Assembly (NCBI RefSeq): GCF_002259745.1
Contig: NZ_MWWW01000009.1
Location: forward strand, 1-64,000
From: Bifidobacterium myosotis
GTDB taxonomy: Bacteria; Actinomycetota; Actinomycetes; Actinomycetales; Bifidobacteriaceae
DNA length: 64,000 nucleotides
Direction of reading: 5' to 3'
The position numbers and the translations under genes were made by a program. The notes beneath the pieces are model-generated. The model was not told where the DNA came from. It saw only the letters and a list, made by a program, of their open reading frames with translations, and made no database searches. Of this stretch, positions 15,122-23,960 are shown in pieces (positions within the stretch are counted from its first letter, which is position 1; every line of letters starts with the position of its first letter).

Positions 15122-15352
15122 TCCCCGCTTCGGAGGTTCGTTAACACATTCACTACCCATCAGGCCGCCCTTCGTAGGCCAGCGACCAAAGGGGAGCCAA
15201 ATATAATGGCTCTGTTGAACCACTTTTGACATACGAGGTGAGTCAGCTGGGTTGATTTCCCAAGGAGATCAACCCAGCCAAACCCCGACCTGACCAGTCC
15301 GTGTCAATTCTGGTTTAACAGAGCCAAATATAATTTCCGCCGCGGGACGCTA
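15122..15352. repeat. Dispersed composite repeat (family C), interrupted by a MITE
   Basis: The sequence GAGGTTCGTTAACACATTCA...CATCAG.CCGCCCTTCG.AGGCCAGC..., followed by GGGGAGCCAAATATAAT, and after the insertion at 15208-15325 the tail GCGGGACGCTAG, parallels 49565-49783 (GAAGTTCGCTAACGAATTCA..., GGGGATCCGAAATATAT, GCGCAGGACGCTAG). The copy at 49.7 kb is uninterrupted. Confidence 0.6.
15208..15325. mobile_element. 118-bp MITE-like insertion with 9-bp target duplication
   Basis: The ends are GGCTCTGTTGAACCA and, inverted, GGCTCTGTTAAACCA (one mismatch in 15). AAATATAAT flanks both sides directly (15199-15207 and 15326-15334). The inside has a hairpin GGGTTGAT...ATCAACCC and no coding capacity. 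It must be mobilised by a transposase elsewhere; the GGCTCTGTT terminus will identify the parent IS family. Confidence 0.85.
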
Positions 15353-15363
15353 GAAAGTCCCAA

Positions 15364-16239
15364 TCATGCCTTGGTGACGTGGCCACCGAACTGGGCGCGC
15401 ATGGTGGAGACAACGCGCAGCGTATCATCACCGCCGCCGCGCGAGGTCTGCCGAGCGTAGAGCGCGGCCGCAGTGGCCGGGGTGGGCACACCAAGCTCAA
15501 GGGCGGCCTCGATCATCCACTTGGCCTCACCGGATTCGTTGGCCACCGGCGGCATGGACTTCAACGTCGGATCGGCCTTGAAGGCGTTGGCGAGCAGATC
15601 AAGCAGCCAGGAGCCGACCACCGAACCGGACTTCCACGAGGTCATCACCGCGGCCGGGTCGGCGATGAGTTCGGAACGCACCATGGTGGCGAAGCCCTCA
15701 CCGAACGCCTGCATCATGCCGTATTCCACGCCGTTGTGCACCATTTTGGCGAAATGGCCGCCGCCGACCGGTCCGGCCAGCACCAAGCCGTACTCGCCTT
15801 CGGGCTTCAGGGTCTCGTAAATCGGCCGCATGAACTCGAAGTCCTCCGGCGATCCGCCGACCATCAGCGCATACCCGCGGTCGACGCCCCAGACGCCGCC
15901 CGAGACGCCGCAGTCCATGAAACGGATGCCGAGCTCGGCCAGTTGCGCGGCGTGACGGGCGTCATCCACGTAACGCGTGTTGCCGCCGTCGATAATCATG
16001 TCGCCGGCCTCCAGCAACGACGCCAGCCGGTCGATGGTGTCGTCGGTGGGCTTGCCCGCCGGCACCATGACCCATACCACGCGCGGGGCCTCGAGCGCGG
16101 CGACCAGCGCTTCCAGCGAATCAACGTCACGCTCCGATTCGGGGGACATGTCGTAGCCGACGACCTGATGTCTGCCGGCTGCCAGGCGCTTGGCCATGTT
16201 GCCACCCATGCGACCGAGTCCGATCATTCCGATTTGCAT
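15364..16239 (-). CDS. gnd: 6-phosphogluconate dehydrogenase, decarboxylating (short form)
   Basis: A 291-residue enzyme oxidising 6-phosphogluconate to ribulose 5-phosphate and CO2. The nucleotide site is MQIGMIGLGRMGGNMAKRLA; substrate-binding segments are DCGVSGGVWGVDRGYALMVGG and GGGHFAKMVHNGVEYGMMQA (catalytic Lys in AKMVHN). At about 290 residues it belongs to the short YqeC/GndB-like class, not the 470-residue class. AAAGGAATTCGCA precedes the ATG. It is the last gene of the gluconate cluster after gntP and gntK. Confidence 0.93.
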   Translation of the reverse strand: MQIGMIGLGRMGGNMAKRLAAGRHQVVGYDMSPESERDVDSLEALVAALEAPRVVWVMVPAGKPTDDTIDRLASLLEAGDMIIDGGNTRYVDDARHAAQLAELGIRFMDCGVSGGVWGVDRGYALMVGGSPEDFEFMRPIYETLKPEGEYGLVLAGPVGGGHFAKMVHNGVEYGMMQAFGEGFATMVRSELIADPAAVMTSWKSGSVVGSWLLDLLANAFKADPTLKSMPPVANESGEAKWMIEAALELGVPTPATAAALYARQTSRGGGDDTLRVVSTMRAQFGGHVTKA

Positions 16240-16340
16240 TGCGAATTCCTTTCACAGCGTTGTGGTTGGGAGAAATGGTGGAAGAAAGGGGGAGGGAGAG
16301 GGGAAGGAAGAGGAGTTGAGGGCGAGGCCGAGGGAACCGA

Positions 16341-17669
16341 TCACAAGACCAGGGAGAGGAGCATCACACAGCCGAGGCCCACCACGGACAGTACGGTCTC
16401 CATCAGCGACCAGGTCTTGAGCGTCTGGGAGACGGTCATGCCGAAGTATTCCTTGACCAGCCAGAAGCCGGCGTCGTTGAGATGGGAGAAGAACACGGAA
16501 CCGGCGCCAATGGCGAGCACGAGCAGCGCCAGATGGGTCGGGCTCATGCCGGTGGCGAGCGGCACCATGATGCCGGAGGCGGTCACGGTGGCCACGGTGG
16601 CGGAACCGGTGGCAAGGCGGATGAGCACAGCCACGAGCCAACCGGCGATCAGCGGGTTCATCGCGGATTCGGAAATGCCGTTGGCGATCACATCGCCGAT
16701 GCCGGAATCCACAAGGGTCTGCTTGAAACCACCGCCGGCGGCCACGATGAACACGATGCCGGCCACGGACGCGAAGGACTTGCCGACCTCGCCGTTGATG
16801 AACTCGCGGGTGCGCCCCTGCATGAAGCCGAGCAGCACCATGGCCACCACGGCGGTGATGAACAGTGCGGTCAGCGGCGTACCGAGGAAGACCAGCGTAC
16901 GTCCCCAGAGGGATTCGGTCTGTTCGGTCAGATCGACCACGGATGCAGCGAGCATAAGCACCACGGGCAGCAGGATGACGGTCATGGCCTGGGCGAAGGA
17001 CGGACGCTTGGATTCGTCCTTGACGGCCTCCTTCTCGGCGGCCTGCTCCGGTGCGGGGATCGGCACCCACTTGGCCATGATGCGCGACATCAGTGGGCCC
17101 GAAATGATGACAGTGGGCACGGCCACGAGCAGACCGAGGGCCAGCGTGACGCCGAGATTGGCGTTAAGGGCGGAGATGGCCACCAGCGGGCCGGGATGCG
17201 GCGGCACGAAGGCGTGCAGGGTGGACAGGCCGGCAAGGGCGGGGATGCCGAGCAGGATGACCGGCATCTTGGCGCGGCGTGCGGCGAACAGCACCACCGG
17301 GATGAGAATCACGACGCCGACCTCGAAGAACATCGGGATGCCGACGATGAACGCGATCAGCGCCATCGCCCAAGGCAGCAGCTGCAGTGGCGTCTTGGCC
17401 ATGATCGTGTCCACGATCACGTCGGCGCCGCCGGAGGCGAATAGCAGCGTGCCGATGATCGAACCGAAGGCGATGAGCAGGCCCACACTGGAGACCGTGG
17501 AGCCCACGCCGGAGGTGAAGCTGTTCCAGGATTCGTCGAACGGCACGCCGGCGCAGATGGCCATGACGAACGAACCGACCATGAGGGAGATGAACGGATG
17601 GACCTTGGCGACGGCGATCAGCAGCACAATGGCGGCGATGCCAATGATGGCGGCAAGAATAAGATTCAT
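16341..17669 (-). CDS. gntP: Gluconate:H+ symporter, GntP family
   Basis: A 442-residue permease with about 12 hydrophobic segments (MNLILAAIIGIAAIVLLIAV at the start, FISLMVGSFVMAICAGVPF, VGVVILIPVVLFAARRAKMP). The motifs PHPGPLVAISALN and LSHLNDAGFWLVKEYFGM are diagnostic for GntP-type gluconate permeases. It takes up gluconate for phosphorylation by the GntK encoded upstream. AAGGAATCCC is the ribosome site. It lies 100 bp before gnd, likely in one transcript. Confidence 0.94.
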   Translation of the reverse strand: MNLILAAIIGIAAIVLLIAVAKVHPFISLMVGSFVMAICAGVPFDESWNSFTSGVGSTVSSVGLLIAFGSIIGTLLFASGGADVIVDTIMAKTPLQLLPWAMALIAFIVGIPMFFEVGVVILIPVVLFAARRAKMPVILLGIPALAGLSTLHAFVPPHPGPLVAISALNANLGVTLALGLLVAVPTVIISGPLMSRIMAKWVPIPAPEQAAEKEAVKDESKRPSFAQAMTVILLPVVLMLAASVVDLTEQTESLWGRTLVFLGTPLTALFITAVVAMVLLGFMQGRTREFINGEVGKSFASVAGIVFIVAAGGGFKQTLVDSGIGDVIANGISESAMNPLIAGWLVAVLIRLATGSATVATVTASGIMVPLATGMSPTHLALLVLAIGAGSVFFSHLNDAGFWLVKEYFGMTVSQTLKTWSLMETVLSVVGLGCVMLLSLVL

Positions 17670-17937
17670 GGGATTCCTTGCATTCGTTGGAAGGATTGAA
17701 GTTACGTTTTCGGGCTCATATCGGGCCCTGTTGCCCGAACGCAGTCATGCGAGACGGGATCAGGGGCGGTCAGCGATCAGGGGGAGTCGGACGGGAAAGC
17801 ATCGGCATAGCCGGCAGATACCCGGCGACCGGCAACCGGCGATCAACGGCTACCGGCCGGGACCGGCGGCAGGCCACGGAGCGTGCCGCGGCTACCACGT
17901 CTGAGGTTCGGAAGTCCGGGGCTGGCTTCGTAGGCGA

Positions 17938-18483
17938 TCAGGCCGCTGCGGATACCGTAGCGTCGCCGATGACCTTGGACGCCTGATATTGGCGGACGGC
18001 CTCCACGGCCTGGGCGACGACCTCATCGATGGTGCCCTCGACCGAGACGACCACGCCGTTCTCGTCCGACTCGAGCGGCTGCAGATCCTTGAACTGGCTT
18101 GCCAGCAGCGACGGTGGCATGAAGTGATCCTTGCGGGCCGAAAGACGGCTGTAGATCAGCTCCTGGGAGCCGGCAAGGTGCACGAAGAACACGTCGACGT
18201 TCTCGCGCAACAGGTCGCGGTAGGCGCGCTTGAGCGCGGAGCTGGACACCACAGTGTTCTGGTGGAGCGCCTCGCGGGCCACCATCCAGGTGTTGATGAC
18301 GCGCAGCCACGGCCAACGGTCCTCGTCGGTCAGGGGGATGCCGGCGCTCATTTTGTCGATGTTGGCTTGCGGATGGAAATCATCACCTTCGGCCATGACG
18401 TAGCCCAGCTGGTCGCGAATGGCTTCGGCGACCGTGGATTTGCCGCATCCGGCGACGCCCATCACTACGACGTGAATGCTCAT
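17938..18483 (-). CDS. gntK: Gluconokinase
   Basis: A 181-residue P-loop kinase converting gluconate to 6-phosphogluconate. The Walker A is GVAGCGKST (9-17); EGDDFHPQANIDKMSAGIPL and DRWPWL are characteristic of the GntK/IdnK family. I start at the ATG at 18483 (AAAGGACAATCCAG upstream), not at the longer upstream frame, which runs into the divergent regulator gene. A 268-bp gap separates it from gntP, with no clear feature. With gntP and gnd it forms a complete gluconate-to-pentose-phosphate route feeding the fructose-6-phosphate phosphoketolase pathway (inference). Confidence 0.94.
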   Translation of the reverse strand: MSIHVVVMGVAGCGKSTVAEAIRDQLGYVMAEGDDFHPQANIDKMSAGIPLTDEDRWPWLRVINTWMVAREALHQNTVVSSSALKRAYRDLLRENVDVFFVHLAGSQELIYSRLSARKDHFMPPSLLASQFKDLQPLESDENGVVVSVEGTIDEVVAQAVEAVRQYQASKVIGDATVSAAA

Positions 18484-18534
18484 CTGGATTGTCCTTTCAA
18501 CTGCTTTGTTGAACCACAATGGTTGATGAGTATT

Positions 18535-18564
18535 ACCATACATCTTATTCATCTTACTTGTCAA
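18535..18564 (-). promoter_or_regulatory. Promoter of the gntK-gntP-gnd cluster
   Basis: On the minus strand TTGACA (18559-18564) and TATGGT (18535-18540) are spaced by 18 bp, 50 bp upstream of gntK. Imperfect inverted repeats (GATG...CATC around GGTAAT, and AAGTAGTACTT) overlap and could bind the divergent GntR regulator. Confidence 0.5.
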
Positions 18565-18711
18565 GTTAAAAGTACTACTTATTTTCGGAATGGCATGACT
18601 TTTTTGACAATTATGATGAGATATGACGAAACAGCAGGCACACGATACATCGGCGAACATGGCCCGGAGCACATGGCCACAAAGACACCGGCACGCAGGG
18701 AGGGAGCAGCC

Positions 18712-19578
18712 ATGAATGAAAGCACCAGCGACACCATCGCGGCGACGTCGGCCCCCGTCCCGACCACCGTCCCGGCCACCAGTCGGACCGCACATCCAAC
18801 TACGCGCCCAGCCTCAAATCCGTTCGCCAACCAGGCCATAGCTCCGACCCACACCGTCACGCTTGCCAACCGCGCCCCCGACGAGTCACACGAAAGCGCG
18901 TTGCTGCATACGGCAATCACCGACGAACTCGCCGTCGCCATGCTGGAGGGCCGCTGGCCCATCGGCGAGGCCATGACGCTGGAGGACATTCAGGAACGGT
19001 TCTCCACCTCCCGCACGGTGGCGCGCGAGGTGGCCAAATATCTGGAGGCGATGGGCGCGGTCACCGTCCGGCGCCGCGTCGGGCTGATGCCGCGCCCAGT
19101 GGGTGAGTGGTCGGCGCTCAATCCTCAGGTGATCCGCTGGAAGCTGATGTCCGACAAGCGCAAGGAGCAGCTGCGGACCCTCACCGAACTGCGGCTGGCG
19201 GTAGAGCCCGCGGCAACCGCGGCAGCAGCCCGCAACGCCTCCATGGAGGCTCGTGCGCTGTTCCCCGTCATGGCCAGCGAACTGCGCAAAAGCGGTGAGG
19301 CCGGCGATTTGGACACCTTCCACGACCTCGACGTTCGCTTCCACTCCTCGATCCTGCTCAGCAGCGGCAACGATCTGTTCGCGTCCATGTCGGACATCAT
19401 CGGCATCGTGCTCAAAGGCCGCGTGGAATTGCATATGTACCCGCAGAAGCCCAAGCCGGCCGCCCTTGACGCCCACGACGCGGTGGCCGAAGGCATCTGG
19501 CGCGGCAATCCGGACCAGGCCCGTGAAGCGATGCGCACCATCGTGGACGAGGTGGCCGAATCGTTGGAACTGACGTGA
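18712..19578 (+). CDS. GntR family (FadR subgroup) regulator of gluconate genes
   Basis: A 288-residue regulator. The chosen ATG at 18712 follows GGGAGGGAG; an upstream in-frame ATG at 18619 lacks a ribosome site. The first 70 residues are Thr/Ala/Pro-rich and of low complexity. The winged helix covers about 75-140 (AVAMLEGRWPIGEAMTLEDI, FSTSRTVAREVAKYLEAMG), and the helical FCD domain covers about 150-285 (TELRLAVEPAATAAAA, FHDLDVRFHSSIL, HDAVAEGIW). The His/Asp residues of the FCD domain commonly hold a metal for ligand binding. It is divergent from gntK, so it likely represses the cluster and responds to gluconate or 6-phosphogluconate (inference). Confidence 0.88.
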   Translation: MNESTSDTIAATSAPVPTTVPATSRTAHPTTRPASNPFANQAIAPTHTVTLANRAPDESHESALLHTAITDELAVAMLEGRWPIGEAMTLEDIQERFSTSRTVAREVAKYLEAMGAVTVRRRVGLMPRPVGEWSALNPQVIRWKLMSDKRKEQLRTLTELRLAVEPAATAAAARNASMEARALFPVMASELRKSGEAGDLDTFHDLDVRFHSSILLSSGNDLFASMSDIIGIVLKGRVELHMYPQKPKPAALDAHDAVAEGIWRGNPDQAREAMRTIVDEVAESLELT

Positions 19579-19689
19579 TCCATGGACGGCGCGGCAATAT
19601 GCGATAGCCGACCGCCAGCACCGGAACTCGAAGAACGGCCGACCTTTTCCGGCTACATACGCCGGTCCGCACCCTGTCAGCGCGCCCTT

Positions 19690-19718
19690 GGCTGGCTCCC
19701 CGGCAAAGGGAGCCAGCC
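19690..19718. terminator. Bidirectional hairpin between convergent genes
   Basis: GGCTGGCTCCC and GGGAGCCAGCC pair around CGGCAAA between the GntR gene and the convergent aminotransferase gene. Confidence 0.7.
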
Positions 19719-19736
19719 GACAAACGGCACGGCCGT

Positions 19737-21203
19737 CTACGCCATCACGGCCACAGGATGGTAGGACGCGCTATGGCGACCGGTGATCGGGTTCCACACC
19801 CGTTCGGCGAAAGCGCGCAGCCGCGCGACGCCCTCGCGCAGGTCATCGGCGTCGCCCGCATAGGACAGGCGCACGAAGCCGCGCCCCGCCCCGCCGAACG
19901 CCTCACCGGGCACCACGGCCACGCGTTCCTCATCCAAAAGACGACGTGAGAATTCGTCCGAATCGAGACCCGTGAGGCGTACGTCCACAAAGGCGTAGAA
20001 CGCGCCCTGCGGCCTGACGAGGCGCAGCACCGGGCAGTCAGACAATCCGTCAAGCACAATCTGCCGCTTGGCACGGTATTCCTCGCGCATCGCGGCGACG
20101 TGATCCTGCGGACCGGTCAACGCGGCCACGCCGGCGTACTGGGACAGCGAATTGACCGACGAGTGCATGAGTTCGGCGATTTTGCCAGTCTGTTCGATGA
20201 CATTTTCAGGCGCCAGCAGATAGCCGATGCGCCAGCCGGTCATCGCGTAGGTCTTCGACAGGCTTTCCACCACGATCGTGCGCTCCTTCATGCCCGGCAC
20301 CGCAGCGATGGAGGGCGCCACCGCCGACTTTCCAGCAGCATTGCGCACGTCGTCCGTATCACGCATGTCATCATCGGCGAACACGAACGGGTGATACACC
20401 TCGTCCGCGATGGCCCAGATGCCGCGCCGCGTGCAGACCTCGGCGATACGCGCCATTTCGGCCGCCGACGTGACCGCGCCGGTCGGGTTGCCGGGGGAGT
20501 TGATGATCACCGCGCGGGTGCGCGGCGTAATCGCCGCCTCGATGTCCGCCGCATTGATGCGCATGCCGTTCTCGGGACGCAGCGCTACCGTGACCGGACG
20601 GCCGCCCACGAGCATCACCTCGGCATCATACGAGGTGAAATACGGCGAGGGGATGATCACCTCGTCGCCGGGCGCCACGACGGCTGCCAATGCCAGATAC
20701 AGGCCAATCGTGGCCCCGTCCACGGCCTGAATCTCGCACTCCGGATCGTAGGAAATCCCTTTCACCCGTGCGGAATACTCGGCGACGGCCCGACGGTATT
20801 CAGGGATGCCGAGCACGTTGGTGTATCGCGTATGCCCGGCGCGCGCGGCCTCGCACGCCGCTTCGACGATGTGCGGCGCAGCGGTGGCGCTCGGCTCGCC
20901 GACGGTCAGGGAGATCGCGTCCGGCACCTGCTCCACGCGATCGAACACGTCGCGGATGCCGGACCGCGGGATGGCCAACGCCGCGGGGGAGAGCGGCGGA
21001 TTCACGCCGGATGCCGCAGCGGCCGGCGCATCGGAGGCCTCGCCGGAAGCCTTGCCACGCGACGCACCGGGAGTCACTGCTGATTTCGGCTCGGACACTG
21101 TCGCGGACGACTGAACCACCAAGGACGACTCGAACGCCACGGGCATCCGGGACAGGGACGCCTCGGATGACTTGGGCCGCGACACGACGGACTGCTGCTG
21201 CAT
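19737..21203 (-). CDS. Class I/II PLP-dependent aminotransferase with N-terminal extension
   Basis: A 488-residue protein. The start at 21203 is set by AGGAGG 6 bp upstream. Residues 1-75 are low-complexity (Ser, Ala, Pro) and not part of the fold. The catalytic domain has SLTVGEPSATAAPHI (98-112), NSPGNPTGA (235-243), ADEVYHPFVF (266-275), the PLP lysine in ESLSKTYAMTGWRIGY (K317) and the distal arginine region GRGFVRLSYA. This is the fold-type I subgroup that includes aspartate and aromatic aminotransferases; the substrate cannot be fixed by sequence alone. It is monocistronic, behind a promoter region with repeated GGAATTATTAC boxes. Confidence 0.88.
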   Translation of the reverse strand: MQQQSVVSRPKSSEASLSRMPVAFESSLVVQSSATVSEPKSAVTPGASRGKASGEASDAPAAAASGVNPPLSPAALAIPRSGIRDVFDRVEQVPDAISLTVGEPSATAAPHIVEAACEAARAGHTRYTNVLGIPEYRRAVAEYSARVKGISYDPECEIQAVDGATIGLYLALAAVVAPGDEVIIPSPYFTSYDAEVMLVGGRPVTVALRPENGMRINAADIEAAITPRTRAVIINSPGNPTGAVTSAAEMARIAEVCTRRGIWAIADEVYHPFVFADDDMRDTDDVRNAAGKSAVAPSIAAVPGMKERTIVVESLSKTYAMTGWRIGYLLAPENVIEQTGKIAELMHSSVNSLSQYAGVAALTGPQDHVAAMREEYRAKRQIVLDGLSDCPVLRLVRPQGAFYAFVDVRLTGLDSDEFSRRLLDEERVAVVPGEAFGGAGRGFVRLSYAGDADDLREGVARLRAFAERVWNPITGRHSASYHPVAVMA

Positions 21204-21246
21204 GATCACCCTCCTACGCTCAATCACCTCCCATGCCGCAATAACG

Positions 21247-21288
21247 GGAATTATTACGACCCAAGAGTAATTCCATAGGAATTATTAC
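21247..21288 (-). promoter_or_regulatory. Repeated GGAATTATTAC / GTAATTCC boxes upstream of the aminotransferase
   Basis: GGAATTATTAC occurs at 21247-21257 and 21278-21288, with an inverted GTAATTCC at 21267-21274. The AT-rich boxes, 44 bp upstream of the start codon, look like a multi-site operator or UP-like element. Confidence 0.45.
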
Positions 21289-21442
21289 ATAATAGAGCGA
21301 CCATCTATGTAAACATTACGTTTCCAAGCAGCTCCCATCGGAATAATGCCGGCGTTTGCCCACATACGCGGGATAAAGTCCGCCTTCCAGCACGCCAATG
21401 GCCACACAGCAGCACAGGCATCTTCGCCGGCCGGGGACGGAA

Positions 21443-22168
21443 TCACCGGCGCGAACGCGACCGGTAATCCTCCCGAACCCCGCGCAACGCGTCCGCCGCG
21501 GCCCCGGTTGCGAGTCCATGCCCGTGACGTACGGCCGTCGCAGCACACGCCACGGCTGCGAACGAAGCTTGGACGCCCTGCCCATCCGCATGGAAATCGG
21601 CCGCGCACTCGGGCGCGATCCCGAACTCATCCGCAGTCTGAACCGCATCGATGTTGGCGCCGAGGAACACGAACTCCCAATGGCACTTCTCGCGTTCGTG
21701 CTCGATCATGCGCCGCACCTTGGCCAGCGAATATCGGCGGCTCGCATTCTCATACCCGTCGGTGATGATGACGAACAGCACATAATCGGCGCGATAGGGG
21801 GCAGCGGTGTGACGCTGCATGGCGACCACGCGGTCGATGGTGGAGCCGACCGCGTCAAGTAGGGCGGTGCTGCCACGGACCCAGTAGTCGTCCGGCGTCA
21901 AGTCGCCGACCGCGTGCAGATTGATATGGTCATGCAGGGTCTCGAGGCGATTGTCGAACAGCACGGTCGTCACCGAGCAGTCGCCGGGAATCGCACGCTG
22001 CTTGGCGAGCATGCCGTTGAATCCGCCGATGGTGTCCGATTCGAGGCCTCCCATCGATCCGCTGCGGTCCACGACGAACACCAGTTCGGTGCGGTCGTTG
22101 CCGCCGATACGCTCGCTATTGCGGGTATTGCCGATACGCTCGTCGTTGATTCCATTGCCCATCATCAT
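21443..22168 (-). CDS. von Willebrand factor A (vWA) domain protein
   Basis: A 241-residue protein that is essentially one vWA domain. The metal-ion-dependent adhesion site is intact: DRSGSMGG (DxSxS), the threonine in GSTALLDAVG, and the aspartate in ITDGYENAS. FVFLGANIDAVQTADEFGI follows, as in TerY-like and phage-associated vWA proteins. I start at the first of three tandem ATGs (22168), after AAAGGACACATC. It is the second gene of a two-gene unit behind a macro-domain/HTH protein (120-bp gap), a pairing I also know from Firmicutes. It has no signal peptide, so it acts in the cytosol. The function is not established. Confidence 0.85.
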   Translation of the reverse strand: MMMGNGINDERIGNTRNSERIGGNDRTELVFVVDRSGSMGGLESDTIGGFNGMLAKQRAIPGDCSVTTVLFDNRLETLHDHINLHAVGDLTPDDYWVRGSTALLDAVGSTIDRVVAMQRHTAAPYRADYVLFVIITDGYENASRRYSLAKVRRMIEHEREKCHWEFVFLGANIDAVQTADEFGIAPECAADFHADGQGVQASFAAVACAATAVRHGHGLATGAAADALRGVREDYRSRSRR

Positions 22169-22287
22169 GATGTGTCCTTTCGTCTCATCTCGGCTGTTTG
22201 CCGGTGATGAGACGAGCATCGCACCAGCGGACGGTCGATGGGTCGCTTCACAAGCGACACTTCGGAACGCAACCGGGCGAACGGCAG

Positions 22288-23532
22288 TCACTGACCAAGC
22301 AAGGGCTGATCGTACCGGAACAAGGTCTCGTTGATGACGAACACGTCGAACACGCCATGGATGATGAAGAACTCCACGATCACGTCGAATTTCACACTGT
22401 GCGACAGCGCGTATCCGGCACACGCCAGCAAATCGTCCGTCTCGTCGATATCGAGCCGCAGGGCGATCGCCAGCGCGAGCACCGTCTTCTTGCCGGGCAT
22501 GTACCCGTTGCCGCATCGTATCTTCGAGAACAGCTTCCGGTTGATGTTGGCGCGTTTGTACACGTCCACGTCGGTGTAGCCCTTGGCGTCGATGAGCCGC
22601 ATGAGGATGACGTTGAACGGCTCGTCCAGATCGGCGAGCACATCGTCCTCCGGGCCTCGTCGCACACCTGCCGCATTGATTGACCGGGCACCGCGCGGCT
22701 CGGGCGCGGCCATAGGCGTAACAACGGCCGATTCGTCGGCGGCATCGAACGGCACGGGCGACCCGGCAACCGGCAGTTCCGTGGCCGAAGGCTCCACGGC
22801 CTCCGGTTCCTCCCCCGCCGCTTCAATCTCATCGCCGGCGGAGACGCCACCCCAGTACCCAAGCTCGCGCATCTCCTGCGCGCGGTCACTGGGTCTGCCG
22901 GCGTGCTCGGCGACGTAATGGTCGTCGATGTACTCCCGAATCTGACGATCCAGCTCGGTTCCGGCCGCGAAGGCCGCCTTGTCGAACACGCACAGGTACA
23001 CGTCGAGGTCGTCGGAAGCATCACCAGCGGGACCGTCGCCGTCGCCTACCGCGCCGGTTCCACCGTCCTCACCGGTATCGGCACCGTCACCCCGCGTACA
23101 CGGCTCCTCTTCCAGAAACCGTCGGATTTCGTCGATGGCGACGCGCAACGCCTCCGCCTTCGGGTATCCATAGATCCCGCTGGAAATCAGCGGGAACGCG
23201 ATGCTCGCACACCCCAGACGCACCGCCAGCGCCAGCGAATTGCGGTAGCAGGCACGCAGCAGCCTCTCCTCGTCATGGCCGCCGCCCTGCCAGATCGGCC
23301 CGGCCGTATGAATCACGTACCGTGCGGGCAGGTCGAAGCCCGGCGTAGCCACGGCCTCACCGGTGCGGATGGGGGAGAGGCGGTCGCAGGCCTTCTGCAG
23401 CCTTCGCGCCCCGGCCGCACGGAAGATCGCACCGCACACGCCGCCGCCCATAAGCAGCCTGGTGTTCGCCGCGTTGACGATGGCGTCCACCGGCATTCGC
23501 GTGATGTCCTGCCTGACCAGTTGCAGCGGCAT
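22288..23532 (-). CDS. Macro domain (ADP-ribose-binding) protein with C-terminal HTH-like domain
   Basis: A 414-residue protein. The N-terminal 1-190 is a macro domain: [37 protein letters not shown], and SSGIYGYP for the phosphate loop. The central 135-300 is acidic and of low complexity with one insertion (Gly/Asp-rich, 140-165) inside the macro domain's last strand region. The C-terminal 320-395 resembles an XRE-like helical domain ([60 protein letters not shown]). Related macro-HTH proteins are annotated as O-acetyl-ADP-ribose deacetylase-like. GAGGAGG precedes the ATG. With the vWA gene downstream it suggests reversal of, or response to, ADP-ribosylation (inference). Confidence 0.87.
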   Translation of the reverse strand: MPLQLVRQDITRMPVDAIVNAANTRLLMGGGVCGAIFRAAGARRLQKACDRLSPIRTGEAVATPGFDLPARYVIHTAGPIWQGGGHDEERLLRACYRNSLALAVRLGCASIAFPLISSGIYGYPKAEALRVAIDEIRRFLEEEPCTRGDGADTGEDGGTGAVGDGDGPAGDASDDLDVYLCVFDKAAFAAGTELDRQIREYIDDHYVAEHAGRPSDRAQEMRELGYWGGVSAGDEIEAAGEEPEAVEPSATELPVAGSPVPFDAADESAVVTPMAAPEPRGARSINAAGVRRGPEDDVLADLDEPFNVILMRLIDAKGYTDVDVYKRANINRKLFSKIRCGNGYMPGKKTVLALAIALRLDIDETDDLLACAGYALSHSVKFDVIVEFFIIHGVFDVFVINETLFRYDQPLLGQ

Positions 23533-23545
23533 GGAAGCCTCCTCG

Positions 23546-23652
23546 TACGTCTATACGTCTATACGTCTGTGCATCCACGCACCCACGTCACACATCCACG
23601 CATTCGATGCGCCGCATTCACCTTCCGTGGACGCCTGCAGTGGACGCCTGCA
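23546..23652. repeat. Short tandem repeats upstream of the macro-domain gene
   Basis: TACGTCTA is repeated three times at 23546-23569 (last unit TACGTCTG), CATCCACGCA recurs at 23572 and near 23595, and the 13-mer GTGGACGCCTGCA is repeated at 23627-23652. They lie in the leader and promoter area of the minus-strand gene, within the 428-bp gap 23533-23960. Confidence 0.6.
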
Positions 23653-23737
23653 TATGCCCGCGAGCGTCCGCACATCCCTCTTCAATAGAATATCCACCAC
23701 ACCGAATCCGCCATCCCGAGTCACCCAATCCAACTAT

Positions 23738-23835
23738 CGGTCTACTTCGCCAATAATTGAAGTTTCCAGCTTCCGTCTCCTCCTCCCCAGCCCCAGCCAG
23801 CTTCACTGCCAGCCCTTCGTCAGGGGCCTACCACT
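23738..23835. repeat. Dispersed repeat (family C fragment)
   Basis: GGTCTACTTCGCCAATAATT, AGCTTCCGTCTCCTCCTCC and CAGCTTCACTGCC parallel the copy at 26031 (GGTCTGTCTCACTAATAATT, AGCTTCTGTCTCTCCTCC, CAGCTTCGCTGCC), with another inverted at 51440-51546. Confidence 0.6.
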
Positions 23836-23960
23836 TAGACACTTGCAAGACGTACCACTCAGAGGCAGGCAGCGGCAATGGGCAACAAGGCCGGCAGCGG
23901 GTACAGTGGCATCAGGAACAGCCAAGGACCGGCACACAACGCGGGAATCACGGAGGCACC

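Noticed and set aside
17672..17937. Gene between gntP and gntK
   Set aside because: No frame with a ribosome site; sequence is GC-rich with simple CCGGC repeats only.
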